DNA of 64,000 nt from Caballeronia peredens. GTDB lineage: Bacteria; Pseudomonadota; Gammaproteobacteria; Burkholderiales; Burkholderiaceae. This document shows, piece after piece, positions 40,260 through 47,282 of this stretch. The position numbers and the translations under genes were made by a program. Position 1 is the first letter of the stretch; the number at the start of each line of letters is the position of its first letter. The notes below the pieces were generated by a model. That model saw only the letters and a program-made list of their open reading frames with translations. It was not told the DNA's origin and searched no databases. Location of the stretch: positions 1-64,000 of the forward strand of contig FCOH02000015.1 of the NCBI GenBank assembly GCA_001544595.2, in the 5' to 3' direction.

Positions 40260-41687
40260 TCATGCGCCAATCAGGCTCTGGCCGCACACGCGCACCACGT
40301 TGCCCGTGATGCCCGCGCTGCCCGGACTCGCGAGCCATGCGACGGTCTCGGCGACATCGACGGGCAGGCCGCCTTGTCCCATCGAGTTGAGCCGTCTGCC
40401 GGCCTCGCGCATGGCGAACGGCATGCGCGCCGTCATGTGCGTTTCGATGAAACCCGGCGCCACCGCGTTGATCGTGATGCCGCGCTCGCGCAGCGCGGGC
40501 GCCATTGCGTGCACGCGCCCGATCACGCCGGCCTTCGAGGTCGCGTAGTTGGTCTGGCCGCGGTTGCCGGCGATGCCGCTGATCGACGATACCGCGACGA
40601 TGCGCCCGCCCGCGCGCAGCACGTTTTCCGCCAGCAGGACTTCGTCGATGCGCGCCTGCGCCAGCAGATTGACGTCGATCACGCTGTCCCACATGTCGCC
40701 GCTCATGCGCGCGATCGTCTTGTCGCGCGTGATGCCCGCGTTGTGCACGACGATATCGACGCCGCCCGACGCGAGCAGCGCCGCCGCGATCTCCGCCGGC
40801 GCTTCCGGCGCGCCGATGTCCGCGACGAGCGCTGCGTGCGCGCCGTTCGACGGCGCGCTGTCTTCGATCGAGAGCATGGTCTGGTCGAGCGCGTCGCGCG
40901 CGGCGGCGACGTCCAGCCCGGTGACGATCGCACCGTGCGCGGCCAGCACCGTCGCGATCGATGCGCCGATGCCGCGTGCCGCGCCGGTCACGAGCGCGCG
41001 TTTGCCCGCGAGCGGCGTCGCCCAGCTCTCGGGCGCGGCGGCGGGAAAACCGATGCTCACGACCTGACCCGACACATAAGCCGAGCGCGGCGAGAGAAAG
41101 AAGCGCAGCGCGGAGTCGATGTCGGCGCCCTCGGCCACGCGCAGCAGATTCGACGTGATGCCGTTGCGCGCTTCCTTGCCGAGCGAACGCGTCATGCCTT
41201 CGAGCGCGTATTGCGCGGTCGAGGCTGCAACGCTTGCGCGCGTGGCGGGCGGCCGCCCGAGCACGACGATGCGCCCGTTCCTGGCGAGCGAGCGCAGCGC
41301 GTCGTGGAAGAATGCGTAGAGCGAATGCAGCTGGACCGCGTCGTCGATGCCGGTTGCGTCGAAGATCAGCGCCTGCACGCGGTCGTTCGCGGATGCGTCG
41401 CGCGTGCGCGGCTCGAAGCGCCCGCTCATCGCGCCGTGGCGGGCGGCGACGGGCAGCCAGCCGGGCGCGCTGTCGTGCGCAATGCTCGTCATGCCGATCG
41501 CGCAGAGTGTGCCCATCAGCTCGTCGAACAGGGCGGGCGACGGCCCCGCGCCGATCGCGGCCATGCCGCCGAACTCGGCCTGATCCGCGCGATGGCGGCG
41601 CAGCGCTTCCGGACGCGGCAGCCCGAGTGAGCGGGCGATGCTCATGCCGAAAGGCGAATTGACGAAATCGAGATAGCGGTCTTTCAT
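40260..41687 (-). CDS. fabG: 3-oxoacyl-CoA/ACP reductase, high-molecular-weight FabG (FabG4-like)
   Basis: This 475-residue protein is nearly twice the length of FabG. The C-terminal half is a complete short-chain dehydrogenase: TGAARGIG (234-241), HNAG (315-318), SSISG with catalytic Ser367/368, and YATSK with Tyr381 and Lys385. The N-terminal half (about 1-225) is a second, degenerate Rossmann-like domain without a clean dinucleotide motif (ALIFDATGID; STAQYALEGMTRSLGKEA). This is the layout of FabG4, which oxidises or reduces (R)-3-hydroxyacyl-CoA with NAD(H). It lies between fadE and maoC. Confidence 0.9.
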   Translation of the reverse strand: MKDRYLDFVNSPFGMSIARSLGLPRPEALRRHRADQAEFGGMAAIGAGPSPALFDELMGTLCAIGMTSIAHDSAPGWLPVAARHGAMSGRFEPRTRDASANDRVQALIFDATGIDDAVQLHSLYAFFHDALRSLARNGRIVVLGRPPATRASVAASTAQYALEGMTRSLGKEARNGITSNLLRVAEGADIDSALRFFLSPRSAYVSGQVVSIGFPAAAPESWATPLAGKRALVTGAARGIGASIATVLAAHGAIVTGLDVAAARDALDQTMLSIEDSAPSNGAHAALVADIGAPEAPAEIAAALLASGGVDIVVHNAGITRDKTIARMSGDMWDSVIDVNLLAQARIDEVLLAENVLRAGGRIVAVSSISGIAGNRGQTNYATSKAGVIGRVHAMAPALRERGITINAVAPGFIETHMTARMPFAMREAGRRLNSMGQGGLPVDVAETVAWLASPGSAGITGNVVRVCGQSLIGA

Positions 41688-41755
41688 CGATGGCGATGAT
41701 CGGTCGTCGGGCGGGCGCGGGCTCGGGCTCCGAGGTGGCGGCGGCCGCGCCCCGT

Positions 41756-44260
41756 TCAGGCGATAGTTTCGGGCAATTGCCGCTCGAGCGCCTCGCTGCG
41801 CTTCTGCAATGCTTCGAGGATACCGAAGTCTGAGGAAAAATCATCGACTTTCACGGCTTCGCGCGCATGTGCCGCCCATTCGGCCAGCAGCGCGCGCTCG
41901 TTTTCGTCGATCAGACCGCGCGCCGCGGCGGCTTCGGCCCACGTGTCGATCTCGTCCGGACTCTGCGGCAGCGGCGCGCTCCGGCCGGCCTTCACGGCCT
42001 CGCGCAGACGCGCTTCCAGTGCGGCGACGGCGGGCGTGAGCGCGAGCAGCTTTTCGCCACGCGCGATCGGATCGTGATCGAATCCTGAAACGTGCGAGCC
42101 CGCGACGAGCCGCTCGCGCGCGTCGCCGGGCGTCTGCATCAGCATGGCGACGTCGCTCGCCAGCGCATCGGCGGTCGGCGCATGCGGCAAGCCGAACGGG
42201 AACGCGATGGCGCGCAGAAACGCCGCGGCCGCGCGATTCGGATAGTTCGCGAGCAGGCCTTCGAACGCGACGCGCGCGCGGTACAGCGCATCCTCGGCGC
42301 CCCAGCACACGAGCGGCAGATCGCTCGCGGGACGGCCATCGTCCTCGAAGCGCTTGAGCGTCGCGGAGAGCAGATACAACTGCGAGAGGATGTCGCCGAG
42401 CCGCGCCGACAGACGTTCGCGACGCTTGAGCTCGCCGCCGAGCGCGAGCATCGAGACATCGGCGAACAGCGCGAACGCGCTCGAAAGGCGCGTGGCGGCG
42501 CGGTAATAGCGCGCGAGCCGGGCATCCGCGCGCGCGGGCTTGCGCGTGAGCGCCGTGCCGCCGAACGCGTACACCACGCTGCGCACCGCGTTGGCGGCCA
42601 GAAAGCTCGCGTGGCCGAAGAAGGCGTCGTCGAAATCGCGCAGCGCGCGCGCGTGATCCGGCTCGCGGGTCGCGGCCATTTCCTTGAGCACGTACGGATG
42701 GCAGCGGATCGCGCCCTGTCCGAAGATGATCAGGCAGCGCGTGAGAATGTTCGCGCCTTCGACGGTGATCGAGATCGGCATCTGCTGATACGCGCGCGCC
42801 AGAAAGTTCGACGGCCCCATGCAGATGCCCTTGCCGGCGACCACGTCCATGGCGTCGTTGATCACGCTGCGCGCGCGCTCGGTGATGTGATACTTGGCGA
42901 TCGCCGAAATCACCGAAGGCTTCTCGCCCAGATCGACGGCCTGCGCGGACAGGCGCCGCGCCGCGTCCATCACGTACAGATTGCCGCCCATGCGCCCGAG
43001 CGCTTCCTGAATGCCTTCGAAGCGTCCGATCGACGTGCGGAACTGCCGTCGCGCCGCGGCATACGCGCCCGTGCCGCGCACCGCGAGCTTCGCCATGCCG
43101 ACATTCGACGACGGCAGCGAAATCGCGCGCCCGGCGGCCAGGCACTCCATCAGCATGCGCCAGCCCCGGCCGACTTGCGCGCGGCCGCCGATCACCCAGT
43201 CCATCGGAATGAAAACGTCCGTTCCCCAGTTCGGGCCGTTCTGGAACACCGCGTTGAGCGGCCAGTGCCGCCGTCCGATGTGCACGCCGGGATGATTCGT
43301 CGGTATGAGCGCGCAGGTGATGCCGGGCGCCGCGTCGTCTCTGAGCAGGCGGTCCGGATCGAGCGCGCGGAAGGCGAGGCCGAGCACGGTGGCGATCGGC
43401 CCGAGCGTGATGTAGCGCTTCTTCCACGTGACGCGAAAGCCGAGCGTCTCGCGTCCCTCGTGCATGCCGCGGCAGACGACGCCGACATCGGGAATCGCCG
43501 CGGCGTCCGACCCGGCATACGGACTCGTCAGCGCGAAGCAGGGGATTTCGTCGCCGCGCGCGAGCCGCGGCAGATAGTGGTTCTTCTGTTCCTCGGTGCC
43601 GTAATGCAGCAGCAGTTCGGCGGGACCGAGCGAATTGGGCACCATCACCGAGACGGCCGCCGCCGACGAATGCGTCGCGAGCTTCATGATCACTTGCGAG
43701 TGGGCGTAAGCGGAGAACGCGCGTCCGCCGTACTGCCGCGGAATGATCATGCCGAGAAAGCCGTGCTCCTTGATGTAGGCCCACGCTTGCGGCGACAGGT
43801 CCTGCCAGATCGCGGTGGTGTCCCAGTCGTTCGACAGCTCGCAAAGGCGCGCGCATTCGTGGTCGATGAAGCTGCGCTCTTCCGGCGTCAGTTCGGGCGC
43901 ACCGTGCGCGAGCAGCGTGTCCCAGCGCGGGCGGCCGGAAAAGAGCTCGGCGTCCCACCAGACCGTGCCGGCTTCGATCGCATCGCGCTCGGTGGACGAC
44001 ATCTCCGGCAGGATCTTGCGGAACACGGCGAACACGCGGCGGCCGATCAGCGCGCGGCGCAACGGCTTCACGGCGAGCACGAACGCCGGAAGCACGAAGA
44101 CGATTGCAAGCACCGTCACGCCGGGCGCACTCGTCACGCCGATGACCGGACCTGCGGCCACCCAGATTGCGATTGCGGCGAGCCAGGCGAGCGCGGGCGC
44201 CTGCAGAAAGGCAAGCGCGCCGGCGAGAAAGAGGAAGGCGACGACATAGAGGGCGGGCAT
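41756..44260 (-). CDS. fadE: acyl-CoA dehydrogenase, FadE type
   Basis: This 834-residue flavoprotein makes trans-2-enoyl-CoA from acyl-CoA, the first step of the cycle. The N-terminus is hydrophobic (about 1-70), with two or three membrane segments as in E. coli FadE (814 residues). The dehydrogenase core then follows: FIDHECARLCELSND; GFLGMIIPRQYGGRAFS; FALTSPYAGSDAAAIPD; GGNLYVMDAARRLSAQAVD. The C-terminal part is the FadE-specific extension. GGAGCTCC precedes the ATG at 44260, and a long frame back to 44458 has no start signal. It is the first gene of the cluster, 68 bp before fabG. Confidence 0.94.
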   Translation of the reverse strand: MPALYVVAFLFLAGALAFLQAPALAWLAAIAIWVAAGPVIGVTSAPGVTVLAIVFVLPAFVLAVKPLRRALIGRRVFAVFRKILPEMSSTERDAIEAGTVWWDAELFSGRPRWDTLLAHGAPELTPEERSFIDHECARLCELSNDWDTTAIWQDLSPQAWAYIKEHGFLGMIIPRQYGGRAFSAYAHSQVIMKLATHSSAAAVSVMVPNSLGPAELLLHYGTEEQKNHYLPRLARGDEIPCFALTSPYAGSDAAAIPDVGVVCRGMHEGRETLGFRVTWKKRYITLGPIATVLGLAFRALDPDRLLRDDAAPGITCALIPTNHPGVHIGRRHWPLNAVFQNGPNWGTDVFIPMDWVIGGRAQVGRGWRMLMECLAAGRAISLPSSNVGMAKLAVRGTGAYAAARRQFRTSIGRFEGIQEALGRMGGNLYVMDAARRLSAQAVDLGEKPSVISAIAKYHITERARSVINDAMDVVAGKGICMGPSNFLARAYQQMPISITVEGANILTRCLIIFGQGAIRCHPYVLKEMAATREPDHARALRDFDDAFFGHASFLAANAVRSVVYAFGGTALTRKPARADARLARYYRAATRLSSAFALFADVSMLALGGELKRRERLSARLGDILSQLYLLSATLKRFEDDGRPASDLPLVCWGAEDALYRARVAFEGLLANYPNRAAAAFLRAIAFPFGLPHAPTADALASDVAMLMQTPGDARERLVAGSHVSGFDHDPIARGEKLLALTPAVAALEARLREAVKAGRSAPLPQSPDEIDTWAEAAAARGLIDENERALLAEWAAHAREAVKVDDFSSDFGILEALQKRSEALERQLPETIA

Positions 44261-44452
44261 CACGGAGCTCCGGCGAGTGGCCTCGAATGACGAGCATACA
44301 CAGCGACGAGCACGCGACGTGCCGATTGTCCCGATGCCGACCTCTAATATGTTGCACCCGCGGTTGCGGCGCGAATTTCGCCGTGGAACCATCGGAAGAT
44401 TCCCAATCAAAAGGGCAATCTCGAACTGCGAAAAAAAAGCGGGTTTAGGATG
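44261..44452. other. fadE upstream region
   Basis: This part of the 403-bp stretch between fadE and the helix-turn-helix gene must hold the promoter of the fadE cluster. TATTAG on the minus strand (44348-44343) is the best -10 candidate I find, without a convincing -35 box. I see no FadR- or PsrA-type dyad I would vouch for. Confidence 0.35.
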
Positions 44453-44648
44453 GTTCAAACAAGCTAAAAGTTACTTGAACAGGATTGCTGGCGTCACTTA
44501 GAGGCGCCTTTGCGACGCCACAAAGTATCGATCCCCGCGTGGGGCGGGGATCAAAAGGGCGCTGTGGTTTGTTCTTGCGGAGCTCACCACAGCAAGTCAC
44601 AACGGGGAGGCTTCTTGTTGCGACCACCTGCACGTGCACGTGGTCGAG
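44453..44648 (+). ncRNA. structured leader or small RNA: four tandem hairpins
   Basis: Four hairpins lie in a row: GGCGTC/GACGCC (44490-44519), GATCCCCGC/GCGGGGATC (44530-44552), GCTGTGGT/ACCACAGC (44561-44593) and GACCAC/GTGGTC (44622-44645). The fourth is part of a 24-bp near-perfect palindrome around TGCACGTGCA. A dyad GTTCAA/TTGAAC (44453-44480) precedes them. The last stem ends 18 bp before the TTG start of the helix-turn-helix gene and the GGGAG ribosome site lies right after it, so a 5' leader that controls translation is the likeliest reading. It matches no RNA family that I know. Confidence 0.45.
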
Positions 44649-44663
44649 GGAGCATAGGTTACT

Positions 44664-45092
44664 TTGAAAAATTCAGATCAATTAGTCAGGCTAAATATCG
44701 GAGACACGCCTGTCGAAGCGCCGTACGCGGATTACGCCTCCATTCAAGGCGATTTGCTTTATAAGCTGCTGCGCGCAAACGGAGATTGCCGTTTCGTGCG
44801 GGTGCCATTGGACACCGCACTGCTCGCGAGCATTCATTCGCCTGGTCCCGACGGGGCTTTTTCGCTCTATCGGGACGCCGGAGGGCGCATAACGCCTGTC
44901 GCGCGCTTCGTGGCCTTGTTCTGTCTGGAGCAGGATGTTCCGGTGCGGGCGATCAGTTGTCAGCTCGGTCTGTCTGAATCCACCTTGCGACGATGGCGGC
45001 GCGAACGACGACGGGAAGCGAGCGTGTCGGACGGCGTCGACGTGCTCGACAAGTTGCGAACGCTGGCCTTCAAAATGGATCAGGGAGGATAG
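44664..45092 (+). CDS. hypothetical protein with C-terminal helix-turn-helix
   Basis: I do not recognise this 142-residue protein. The C-terminal half has a clear helix-turn-helix: DVPVRAISCQLGLSESTLRRW (about 92-112), followed by a basic RRERRRE stretch and an amphipathic last helix. This resembles the DNA-binding part of transposase- or Mor-type regulators. The N-terminal half (LNIGDTPVEAPYADYASIQGDLLYKLLR) has no known pattern. It starts with TTG, supported by GGGAG 12 bases upstream. Base composition is slightly less GC-rich than its neighbours. It is convergent with the MFS gene. Confidence 0.65.
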   Translation: MKNSDQLVRLNIGDTPVEAPYADYASIQGDLLYKLLRANGDCRFVRVPLDTALLASIHSPGPDGAFSLYRDAGGRITPVARFVALFCLEQDVPVRAISCQLGLSESTLRRWRRERRREASVSDGVDVLDKLRTLAFKMDQGG

Positions 45093-45158
45093 TCCTGCTG
45101 ACCGCCGGGCGACGTCGCGTCTGACGCCGCATTGACGGCCCACTCACATCGGAGGTGA

Positions 45159-45175
45159 CCCCGCGATGCGCGGGG
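45159..45175. terminator. hairpin between convergent genes, no T run
   Basis: CCCCGCG-ATG-CGCGGGG lies between the helix-turn-helix gene and the MFS gene. Without a T run it can serve as a termination or stability element in either direction, but not with confidence. Confidence 0.35.
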
Positions 45176-45195
45176 CCAGTATCCCCGTCCCGATG

Positions 45196-46416
45196 CTAGC
45201 CAGTCGCCCGCACTTCCTGCGCTGAACGCGTCATGTCGATTCCCCTGCGTTCGCGGCCGAAGAAGATCAGCGCCGCGATCACCACGGCGACCACGCCCGC
45301 GACGATTGCCATCGCCATGCCGTAGTTGTTGTCGTGCGACGTGGCGATAGACGCCTGCATCGTCGCGTTCACGGCGGCGAGCAAATTGCCCAATTGATAC
45401 ATGAGCCCGGGAAAGGTCGCGCGGATCTCGTCGGGCGAAATCTCGTTCAGATGCACCGGAATCACGCCCCAGGCGCCCTGCACGGAAATCTGCATGAGGA
45501 ACGCGCCGACCGCGAGCGCGACCGGACCCGCGGAAAACGCCCAGAGATACAGCACGGGCAACGCGATCAGCGAAGCGATGAAAATCGCCATGCGCCGCCC
45601 GATCCGCTCCGACAGCGAGCCGAAGAACAGCCCGCCGACGATCGCGCCGATATTCAGCACGATCGCGATCAGCGACACGGTATGCGGATCGAAGTGATGC
45701 TGCTCGCGCAAGAAGGTGGGATAGAGGTCCTGCGTTCCGTGCGAAAAGAAGTTGAACGCGGTCATCAGCACGATCGCGTAGACGGAAAGCGTCCAGTTCT
45801 GCCTGAGCGTGGCGAGAAGGCTCGGGCGCTTGCGCTTTTCCATCGCGCGCCAGGCGGGCGACTCGGGCACGTGCGCGCGGATATACATCACGAGCAGCGC
45901 GGGCGCGACGCCGACGAAGAACATCCCGCGCCAGCCGATGTACTGATACAGCACGCCGAAGACGATTGACGCGAGCAGATAGCCGCTGGGATAACCCGCC
46001 TGCAGCAGTCCCGACACGAAGCCGCGCGCCTTGGGCGGCACGGTTTCCATCGTGAGCGCGGAGCCAACGCCCCATTCGCCGCCCATCGCGATGCCGAAGA
46101 GGGCGCGCAGGATCAGGAGCGTCATGAGGTTCGGCGACAGACCCGAGAGCAGTTCGAGTAGCGAATAGCACGCGATGTTGATCATCAGCGTGGGACGACG
46201 GCCGAATTTGTCGGCGAGCCGCCCGAATATCAACGCGCCGACGGGGCGCATCGCCAGCGTGAGCGTGATTGCAAAAGCGACGTCCGGGATTTTCACGTTG
46301 AACTCGGCGGCGATATCCTTCAGGACGAAGACCATCAGAAAGAAATCGAATGCGTCGAGTGTCCAGCCCAGATACGCGGCAACTGTCACGTTTCTCTGTT
46401 CGCGCGTCCAGCTCAT
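45196..46416 (-). CDS. MFS transporter, sialate/carboxylate:H+ symporter type
   Basis: This 406-residue membrane protein has 12 predicted segments and starts with the SHS/MHS-type pattern GWTLDAFDFFLMVFVLKDIA. Loop motif A is GRLADKFGRRPT, and GEWGVGSALTMETVP in segment 4-5 is typical of carboxylate symporters (lactate, sialate or aromatic-acid carriers). The substrate is not readable; a short-chain or aromatic acid is the likely class. I use the ATG at 46416 (MSWTREQ), which has CGGAG upstream, over one 21 codons earlier. It appears monocistronic. Confidence 0.88.
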   Translation of the reverse strand: MSWTREQRNVTVAAYLGWTLDAFDFFLMVFVLKDIAAEFNVKIPDVAFAITLTLAMRPVGALIFGRLADKFGRRPTLMINIACYSLLELLSGLSPNLMTLLILRALFGIAMGGEWGVGSALTMETVPPKARGFVSGLLQAGYPSGYLLASIVFGVLYQYIGWRGMFFVGVAPALLVMYIRAHVPESPAWRAMEKRKRPSLLATLRQNWTLSVYAIVLMTAFNFFSHGTQDLYPTFLREQHHFDPHTVSLIAIVLNIGAIVGGLFFGSLSERIGRRMAIFIASLIALPVLYLWAFSAGPVALAVGAFLMQISVQGAWGVIPVHLNEISPDEIRATFPGLMYQLGNLLAAVNATMQASIATSHDNNYGMAMAIVAGVVAVVIAALIFFGRERRGIDMTRSAQEVRATG

Positions 46417-46564
46417 TGCCGTATTCTCCGTTCGATAGATTAATTGCGGAATGTCGCCATGCGACTCAGCAAGAAACAAACCGCGCGGCAGGGCGGCACA
46501 GGCTGCGCAGCGGCCGCACGCACGAACGAGTTTAGAACGCGATTTAATAAGCCGCTTAAACCGA

Positions 46565-46685
46565 CTGATTAATTCGGGTTTGATGTTGACGCAATATGAA
46601 TTCGAGAATACGGATTCGATTCAATCGTGATTCGATAATCAGAAATCGAAGCAGAAACGAAAGTTAATCGAATCGAAAATGAAGG
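46565..46685. repeat. AT-rich spacer with repeated ATTCGA/TCGAAT motifs
   Basis: The motifs ATTCGA, GATTCGAT, AATCGAA and AATCGAATCGAA occur about seven times within 100 bases on both strands, in DNA of clearly lower GC than its surroundings. Nothing here is an exact tandem repeat. Confidence 0.45.
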
Positions 46686-46705
46686 GCGGGAAAACGAGAC
46701 CGGAA

Positions 46706-46738
46706 AACAAAAACCCCACGTGAAAACGTGGGGTTTTT
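46706..46738 (-). terminator. Rho-independent terminator of the first tRNA-Leu
   Basis: On the minus strand AACCCCACG-TTTTCA-CGTGGGGTT is followed by a T run (and preceded by A), about 45 bp after the tRNA end. Confidence 0.9.
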
Positions 46739-46781
46739 GCCGGCGATGCGCGATGAAATGCGTCTCGCGAAAGAAGGACCT

Positions 46782-46868
46782 TGGTGCCCAGGAGAGGACT
46801 CGAACCTCCACGGTGTTGCCACCGCTAGGACCTGAACCTAGTGCGTCTACCAATTCCGCCACCTGGGC
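46782..46868 (-). tRNA. tRNA-Leu (anticodon CAG), copy 1
   Basis: Minus-strand, 87 bases including encoded CCA. It has GCCCAGG/CCTGGGC acceptor pairing, a long variable arm (GCGGTGGCAACACCGT type), and CTAGG-TTCAGGT-CCTAG as the anticodon arm with CAG in the loop. It differs from copy 2 by one base, at the sixth pair of the acceptor stem. Confidence 0.96.
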
Positions 46869-46890
46869 CAAGGGGTACAGCAAGCCCGCT

Positions 46891-46918
46891 ATTCTAGCGG
46901 GTCGGACAACCGTGTCAA
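46891..46918 (-). promoter_or_regulatory. sigma-70 promoter of tRNA-Leu copy 1
   Basis: TTGACA (46918-46913) and TAGAAT (46896-46891) with a 16-bp spacer. Transcription would start about 15 bases before the mature 5' end. Confidence 0.8.
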
Positions 46919-46970
46919 CCGGAAAGTCTTACGACTCGCCGTGACCAAAACGCGGTCTCCGCATAAAAAG

Positions 46971-46999
46971 AAAAAGCCACCTGAGACAGGTGGCTTTTT
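46971..46999 (-). terminator. Rho-independent terminator of tRNA-Leu copy 2
   Basis: AAAAAGCCACCTG-AGA-CAGGTGGCTTTTT is a perfect inverted repeat 10 bp after the tRNA end, with T runs on both strands. Confidence 0.92.
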
Positions 47000-47007
47000 C
47001 CGACATC

Positions 47008-47094
47008 TGGTGCCCAAGAGAGGACTCGAACCTCCACGGTGTTGCCACCGCTAGGACCTGAACCTAGTGCGTCTACCAATTCCGCCACCTGGGC
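47008..47094 (-). tRNA. tRNA-Leu (anticodon CAG), copy 2
   Basis: Minus-strand, 87 bases with encoded CCA, identical to copy 1 except one base (47017). This turns the sixth acceptor pair from G-C into G-U. Both copies therefore stay functional on paper. Confidence 0.96.
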
Positions 47095-47168
47095 AAGGGT
47101 GCGTGCATGCGTCAATCTGCATGCTTGGTTGCGTGCCGTTCAACGTGTGTTCAGCAGCAAAGAACGCC

Positions 47169-47196
47169 ATTATAGCGAGTGCATCGGACCTGTCAA
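47169..47196 (-). promoter_or_regulatory. perfect-consensus sigma-70 promoter of tRNA-Leu copy 2
   Basis: TTGACA (47196-47191) and TATAAT (47174-47169) are both exact consensus, with a 16-bp spacer. The predicted leader to the tRNA is about 67 bases. Confidence 0.85.
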
Positions 47197-47282
47197 GCAT
47201 TTCGAATCGCCGCGTCCACAAGCGCGCGCGGCGCGCCGGATCGGCCCGGAACGCCCGTGGCGCCTGAGGCACGGGTGTTAGA

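Larger units (their letters stand above)
46417..46781. other. gene-free, partly AT-rich stretch of 365 bp
   Basis: About 46565-46685 is unusually AT-rich for this genome and carries many copies of ATTCGA or its complement TCGAAT/AATCGA. It ends in the terminator at 46706-46738. The rest is the upstream region of the MFS gene. No gene is seen. Confidence 0.5.

Noticed and set aside
42092..44290. A 732-residue plus-strand frame opposite fadE
   Set aside because: Shadow of fadE; Arg/Asp/His-rich composition and no start signal.
46569..47115. Short frames over the tRNA-Leu genes that share the same residues (AELVDALGSGPSGG)
   Set aside because: The shared sequence is the translation of the two tRNA genes themselves, not a protein repeat.
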